Assembly: GCA_002390285.1 (NCBI GenBank)
Contig: DGPB01000014.1
Coordinates: forward strand, 181,316-245,315
Direction of reading: 5' to 3'
DNA from: Cellvibrionales bacterium UBA4451
GTDB lineage: Bacteria > Pseudomonadota > Gammaproteobacteria > Pseudomonadales > Porticoccaceae
Length of the DNA stretch: 64,000 nt
Shown here: positions 59,898-64,000 of the stretch, one piece after another
Numbering within the stretch: the stretch's first letter is position 1
Layout: each line of letters begins with the position of its first letter
Position numbers and translations under genes: made by a program
The notes under the pieces: model-generated
Told to the model about the DNA's origin: nothing
Seen by the model: only the letters and a program-made list of their open reading frames with translations
The model's database searches: none

Positions 59898-62384
59898 TCA
59901 ACTCTTCGGGGAGGAGGGTTTCCTTTGTCGAGGGTTTTTTCTAGGTGCTTTTGATCTGGCTTTTTTACCAGACGTTCCCGAGGGTGCTTTTCCTGCAGCG
60001 AGCTTCCCAGAGGATGCTTTCTTTCTACGACCAGGCTGCCCATCTGTTTTTTTGGCTGACTTTTTCTTGGTCTTAGCTCTAGCCTCTTCATATTCAGCTG
60101 CTAATTTCAGCGCCTTAGGCGTCATCTGGCTATCTTTCTTACCTTTTTTCCGCCCTTCCTCCACAAGATCAAAATCGATTTTTCGTTCATCGAGATTAAC
60201 CCTGCTAACCCGCACCTTTAGTTTGTCACCTAGTCGAAATACTCGGTGGGTGCGTTCACCAATCAAACGATGGTGTGCAGCTTCATGGTAATAATAATCC
60301 TTAGGCAAACCAGTAATATGCACCAACCCTTCAATATACATATCCACTAGTTGAACAAACAGACCAAAACCCGTTACTGAGGCGACGACACCGTCATACT
60401 CCTCTCCAATCCGTGACACCAGATATTCACACTTGAGCCAGCTCTCAACATCCCGGGTTGCCTCATCTGCACGCCGTTCGGTCATTGAACATTGATCACC
60501 ACTAGCCATCATCCACGCTTCATCGTAGGGATATATCTCTCCAGCACTCAAAACCGGCGCACCCTCAACCTTTTTCACATAACTTGCCCGCCCCTTTCTA
60601 CGAACAAGGTAACGGATTGCTCTGTGCACCAATAAGTCGGGATAGCGCCGGATCGGTGAAGTAAAGTGAGTGTAGGCGGGATAATTCAACCCAAAATGCC
60701 CGTTGTTTTCCGGATCGTATACCGCTCGATTCATGGAGCGAAGTAAGACGGTTTGAATAACACTCGCATCGGGGCGACCAGCCACTTGAGAGAGCACTTG
60801 CTGAAAGTCCTTAGGTGTAGGATCATCCCCTCCAGGCAGCCCTAATCCCAACTCACCAAGAAACTCACGCAAATTAGTCAGTTTTTCCTGTCTCGGCCCA
60901 TCATGGACACGATAGAGACCGACTAATTTGTTTTTTTGCAGTAAGGTGGCCGCACAAACATTGGCACAGAGCATGCACTCTTCAATGAGCTTATGCGCCT
61001 CAGTACGATCGGCGGGAATAATCTGTTCTATCTTGCGCTCGGCATCGAAAAGAATACGGGTTTCCTGAGTCTCAAAGTCGATCGCGCCCCTAATATTTCT
61101 GGACTGATGCAGCTTTAGGTAAAGCTCATAGAGGTGGTCAATATGACTAACCACCGCATGGAACTGCTTACGAACACCACTATCCCTCACCCCTCTCTGG
61201 GCAATCATTCCGGCAACTTGGGTATAGGTCAGTCGCGCATGAGAAAAGATAACGCCTTCGTAAAACTGAAACTTCGTCACCTGAGCATCACCGTCCAGGG
61301 ATATTTCGCAAACCATCGTCAGACGATCTACCTGTGGGTTCAGTGAGCAGAGACCATTGGAAAGCTTTTCCGGTAACATCGGCACCACTTGCTGGGGGAA
61401 ATAAACCGAGTTTCCTCGCTGGTATGCTTCTTTATCCAGAGGACTACCCACTGCCACATAGTGAGACACATCGGCAATGGCCACATAGAGTTTCCAACCA
61501 CCCCTAGCGCGAGGTTCACAGTACACCGCGTCATCAAAATCACGAGCATCCTCACCGTCGATAGTCACAAAGGGCAAATGGCGTAAATCAACCCGGTGCT
61601 GACTATCCGCTTCCGACACATCACAGGGAATAGCTTCAGCTTCTGATAACACTGCATCTGGCCATTCATGGGGAATACCATAGTTATGGACAGCAATATC
61701 AATTTCCATTCCCGGAGCAAGGTGATCACCCATCACTTGAACAATGCGCCCAGCGGGGAGATTGTGGCGACTGGGCTGAGTGGTCACTTCAACAACCACA
61801 ATTTGTCCCGGCTCCACCTCACTTCGCTGGTCTGGTGGAATCAAAATATCCTGAATGATGCGAGGGTTATCAGGGCGAACGAAATAGATTCCACTTTCTA
61901 TGAAAAAACGGCCTACCAACGTACGAGTGCGGTGTTCCACAACCTCGACAATCGAGGCTTCGGAGCGGCCGCGGCGATCCACACCTGCAACGCGCACTAA
62001 TACTTCATCACCATCCATCACGCGTCGCATCTGGCGACTAGAAAGGAACAGGTCATCACCACCCTGGGCTGGAACCACGAATCCAAAGCCTTCCGGGTGG
62101 CCAATTACCCGACCTTTTATAAGGTTCATTTTATCCAGAGGGCCATAGGCATTGCGACGATTGCGAACAGTTTGGCCGTCACGCTCCATAGCAGAAACAC
62201 GGCGACGCAGCGCCTCGCGTGCGTCGTCATCCTGCACATCAAAGGCCTTACAAAGCTCTTCGTAAGTAAGTGGTCCGATACTCTGCTTGAGAAAGTCGAG
62301 AATATATTCCCTGCTGGGAATAGGATTATCGTACTTGTCTGCCTCGCGACCGGCAAAAGGATCTTTATGGATATGTTTTTTCAT
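59898..62384 (-). CDS. rnr: ribonuclease R
   Basis: 828 residues from ATG 62384 (MKKHIHKDPF); an ATG 42 bases upstream lies within a hairpin leader. Domains in order are an N-terminal winged helix (YILDFLKQSIGPLTYEEL), two cold-shock domains, the RNB catalytic domain with TIDGEDARDFDDAVY (the metal-binding Asp residues), an S1 domain (YDGVVASVTGFGLFVQL), and a Lys/Ser/Gly-rich basic tail of about 90 residues. It degrades structured RNA from the 3' end and acts in trans-translation. Upstream, a 5' hairpin occupies the mRNA leader. Confidence 0.96.
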   Translation of the reverse strand: MKKHIHKDPFAGREADKYDNPIPSREYILDFLKQSIGPLTYEELCKAFDVQDDDAREALRRRVSAMERDGQTVRNRRNAYGPLDKMNLIKGRVIGHPEGFGFVVPAQGGDDLFLSSRQMRRVMDGDEVLVRVAGVDRRGRSEASIVEVVEHRTRTLVGRFFIESGIYFVRPDNPRIIQDILIPPDQRSEVEPGQIVVVEVTTQPSRHNLPAGRIVQVMGDHLAPGMEIDIAVHNYGIPHEWPDAVLSEAEAIPCDVSEADSQHRVDLRHLPFVTIDGEDARDFDDAVYCEPRARGGWKLYVAIADVSHYVAVGSPLDKEAYQRGNSVYFPQQVVPMLPEKLSNGLCSLNPQVDRLTMVCEISLDGDAQVTKFQFYEGVIFSHARLTYTQVAGMIAQRGVRDSGVRKQFHAVVSHIDHLYELYLKLHQSRNIRGAIDFETQETRILFDAERKIEQIIPADRTEAHKLIEECMLCANVCAATLLQKNKLVGLYRVHDGPRQEKLTNLREFLGELGLGLPGGDDPTPKDFQQVLSQVAGRPDASVIQTVLLRSMNRAVYDPENNGHFGLNYPAYTHFTSPIRRYPDLLVHRAIRYLVRRKGRASYVKKVEGAPVLSAGEIYPYDEAWMMASGDQCSMTERRADEATRDVESWLKCEYLVSRIGEEYDGVVASVTGFGLFVQLVDMYIEGLVHITGLPKDYYYHEAAHHRLIGERTHRVFRLGDKLKVRVSRVNLDERKIDFDLVEEGRKKGKKDSQMTPKALKLAAEYEEARAKTKKKSAKKTDGQPGRRKKASSGKLAAGKAPSGTSGKKARSKAPRKNPRQRKPSSPKS

Positions 62385-62401
62385 GAAAGGGCCTAGGGCT
62401 A

Positions 62402-62442
62402 ATAAGGGCTGTGGGCCTGGAAACAATGCCTACAGCCCTTAT
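62402..62442 (-). promoter_or_regulatory. hairpin in the rnr leader
   Basis: ATAAGGGCTGT (62402-62412) pairs perfectly with ACAGCCCTTAT (62432-62442), extended inwards by about four pairs. It ends 17 bases before the rnr start codon on the minus strand. There is no T-tract. It could steer translation or RNA stability, which fits a gene that E. coli controls after transcription, but the role is inferred. Confidence 0.65.
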
Positions 62443-62903
62443 GAGAACATATTGACCGGAGATAAACCAATCCCTTTTAAGAGAAAAATTTGCCCTGATA
62501 GCGTTCCATGCTAGGGCCTTCACGACAATCAGGATTAGCTGCTAACTAAGACCTTTTCATCAGATTGTTTTTTAGCCTCAGATATTGATCCATCAGTTCG
62601 CTGCAATGCCGGTATCAGGGGGTCTCTTCCTAAATCTCGGTGATACCTCAAGACTGCGACACATACAGCGGCCTAGCATTATATGCGGGATGATTTGACC
62701 CGCTAATCTGACGGCGTCCATTTTTTCTCTACCTTTATTCTCAGTAAAATTCCTTCTCCCTCCGTCAGTTATTTGTCATTAACAAGAATTTTCGTTAATA
62801 ATGTCTCTAACGTTCGGATAATTCTGCCAAAATCGGCAATTTATACGCTAGCCTAGCACTTGCTATCTTCTTGCTAAGCATAAGAAATACAAGAAAATTT
62901 ATT
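62443..62903. other. divergent intergenic region
   Basis: About 460 bases between rnr and the divergent diguanylate cyclase. No supported gene or RNA gene is visible. It must hold the promoters of both flanking genes. Confidence 0.4.
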
Positions 62904-63818
62904 ATGAAAAAAACGTCATCAATTAAAACCACCAATGCCAATATGGTGGCCACGATCCCGACCACCGAGTCGAATGCTAGCCAAGACAAGCTGTTACGAC
63001 TAACCGAGGGGTGTCTCCTGCAGCTTCACCAACGGCTGCAGGGAACACTAGATACTGGCACCCTAATCAATCGTTTCTTCAGTTGGCTTAGTGAACAACA
63101 ATTAGTAGATGGTATTGAATACATTCACCCAGATGAAAACCTGGCCCTATCCGCCGGAACTAAAAAGCATCACAACGTCCACTATGTGCTTCGCCTTGAA
63201 CAACATTATCTCGGCGAAATCACCATCACCAGCCAAACGCGCTTCTTCGAACAAGACTTGTTTACGCAAGAACAAAGCATTGGCGTTTTAGTCCACTACC
63301 TAAAAAATGCTATCGCTCACCAAGCATTAGAAAAGGTTGCCTTTCACGACTCCCTCACCGGGGTAATGAATCGGACTGCTCTGGATGAACTGCTCCCCAA
63401 GGAGACAAAACGAGCGCAACGCTATGGCTATAGCCTGTCCTTATTAATGATTGATATCGATCACTTTAAATCGATCAATGACCGTATAGGGCATATAGGC
63501 GGTGACGCTATTTTGAAACAGGTCTCACAAGCAATTCAAACCCAGCTTCGTAACTCAGACCTTCCCTTTCGATACGGTGGCGACGAGTTCCTGTTAATTC
63601 TACCCAACACCCATCTTGACGGTGCTCATAAGGCTGCCCAACAAATAATGGTCTCACTCAATAAGGCCATGGTAGAAGCTACCAACCAGGAAATTTCACC
63701 AAAACTCAGTATCGGTGTTGCCACCTATCAGCATGGTGAGAGCCACGAGGAACTGATCCGCCGTGTGGACATTGCACTTTATGAGGCCAAAAACAACGGT
63801 CGCAACTGCATCTTCTAG
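62904..63818 (+). CDS. cytosolic diguanylate cyclase (GGDEF)
   Basis: 304 residues from ATG 62904 (MKKTSSIKTT); an upstream in-frame start adds only 11 unrelated residues. Residues about 40-150 form a GAF-like or unknown sensor region without membrane helices. The GGDEF domain (about 160-304) has GGDEF intact in RYGGDEFLL, with an I-site RNSD five residues before. It should make c-di-GMP under product inhibition. It is next to the start of a tRNA-Leu. Confidence 0.9.
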   Translation: MKKTSSIKTTNANMVATIPTTESNASQDKLLRLTEGCLLQLHQRLQGTLDTGTLINRFFSWLSEQQLVDGIEYIHPDENLALSAGTKKHHNVHYVLRLEQHYLGEITITSQTRFFEQDLFTQEQSIGVLVHYLKNAIAHQALEKVAFHDSLTGVMNRTALDELLPKETKRAQRYGYSLSLLMIDIDHFKSINDRIGHIGGDAILKQVSQAIQTQLRNSDLPFRYGGDEFLLILPNTHLDGAHKAAQQIMVSLNKAMVEATNQEISPKLSIGVATYQHGESHEELIRRVDIALYEAKNNGRNCIF

Positions 63819-63978
63819 CCCCAGCAAGCCTCCTCCCTTGGAGAAAAGTAATGTCTCTCGCTTTGCCTCATTCCAATAATTAGCTTTTACTGTTTTTTGT
63901 CTTGCGTAATTGACAATCGGCGGCGCCATTACTATAGTTCGCCACCTTCGCTGAAGCAGCTACAATGCTTCGAGCAGA

Positions 63979-64000
63979 GCCCAGGTGGTGAAATTGGTAG
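63979..64000 (+). tRNA. tRNA-Leu, 5' part only (cut by window edge)
   Basis: The last 22 bases read GCCCAGGTGGTGAAATTGGT and AG, the acceptor 5' strand and D arm of tRNA-Leu as in other gammaproteobacteria. The anticodon is beyond the window. A tRNA-Leu gene precedes rnr in Pseudomonas. Confidence 0.85.

Overview
The window is a piece of a gammaproteobacterial chromosome with moderate G+C, probably marine. Several conserved blocks match the gene order of Pseudomonas and relatives: hslU-DUF971 at the left edge; ubiE-ubiJ-ubiB-hisI-hisE-tatABC; and tRNA-Leu / rnr-rlmB / rpsF-rpsR-(membrane protein)-rplI-dnaB at the right. Genus cannot be fixed from the sequence; an affinity to the marine Cellvibrionales-type gammaproteobacteria is a guess.

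Layout. 1-22 kb: the hslU end, DUF971, glutamine synthetase III, a diguanylate cyclase, YgiQ, a fused RimB-RimK protein, a cytochrome c lipoprotein, MtfA, a large hybrid histidine kinase, tRNA-Gly(CCC), glutaredoxin, an amber-interrupted PqqD-like gene with a Baeyer-Villiger-type flavoprotein, and an OlsF-like ornithine-lipid synthase. 22-27.5 kb: the ubi-his-tat block. 27.5-31.5 kb: a thiamine uptake operon under a TPP riboswitch (TonB receptor, thiamin-binding protein, PnuC/PnuT permease, kinase). 31.6-33.9 kb: hemN and ppa. 34-40.4 kb: what looks like a decayed chromosomal integron. Small genes, all on the minus strand, are separated by attC-like sites; they include two GFA proteins, a cold-shock protein, a half CvfB, a broken NTF2-like gene, a DUF4239 protein and higBA. 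The block ends at selO, which abuts the last 46 codons of an integron integrase on the plus strand. 40.4-46.7 kb: DUF2784, ogt, a sugar kinase, acs, a K+ channel and yajQ.

47-52 kb holds a nitric-oxide-sensing module: a soluble hybrid histidine kinase with an HPt domain, a REC-EAL c-di-GMP phosphodiesterase, and an H-NOX haem sensor. Fragments of a second copy flank it: a near-identical HPt piece upstream, and a histidine-kinase N-terminus plus a stop-ridden REC start downstream. 53-62.4 kb is housekeeping (panC-panD, dnaB, rplI, rpsR, rpsF, rlmB, rnr), followed by a second diguanylate cyclase and the start of a tRNA-Leu cut by the window edge.

The strongest leads are the fossil integron (34-40.4 kb) and the H-NOX/c-di-GMP locus with its fossil duplicate (47-51.6 kb). 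Secondary leads are the in-frame stop codons in two small genes and a 20-bp perfect palindrome next to a G8 tract in the thiamine-operon kinase. Identifications rest on reading motifs; no database search was possible.
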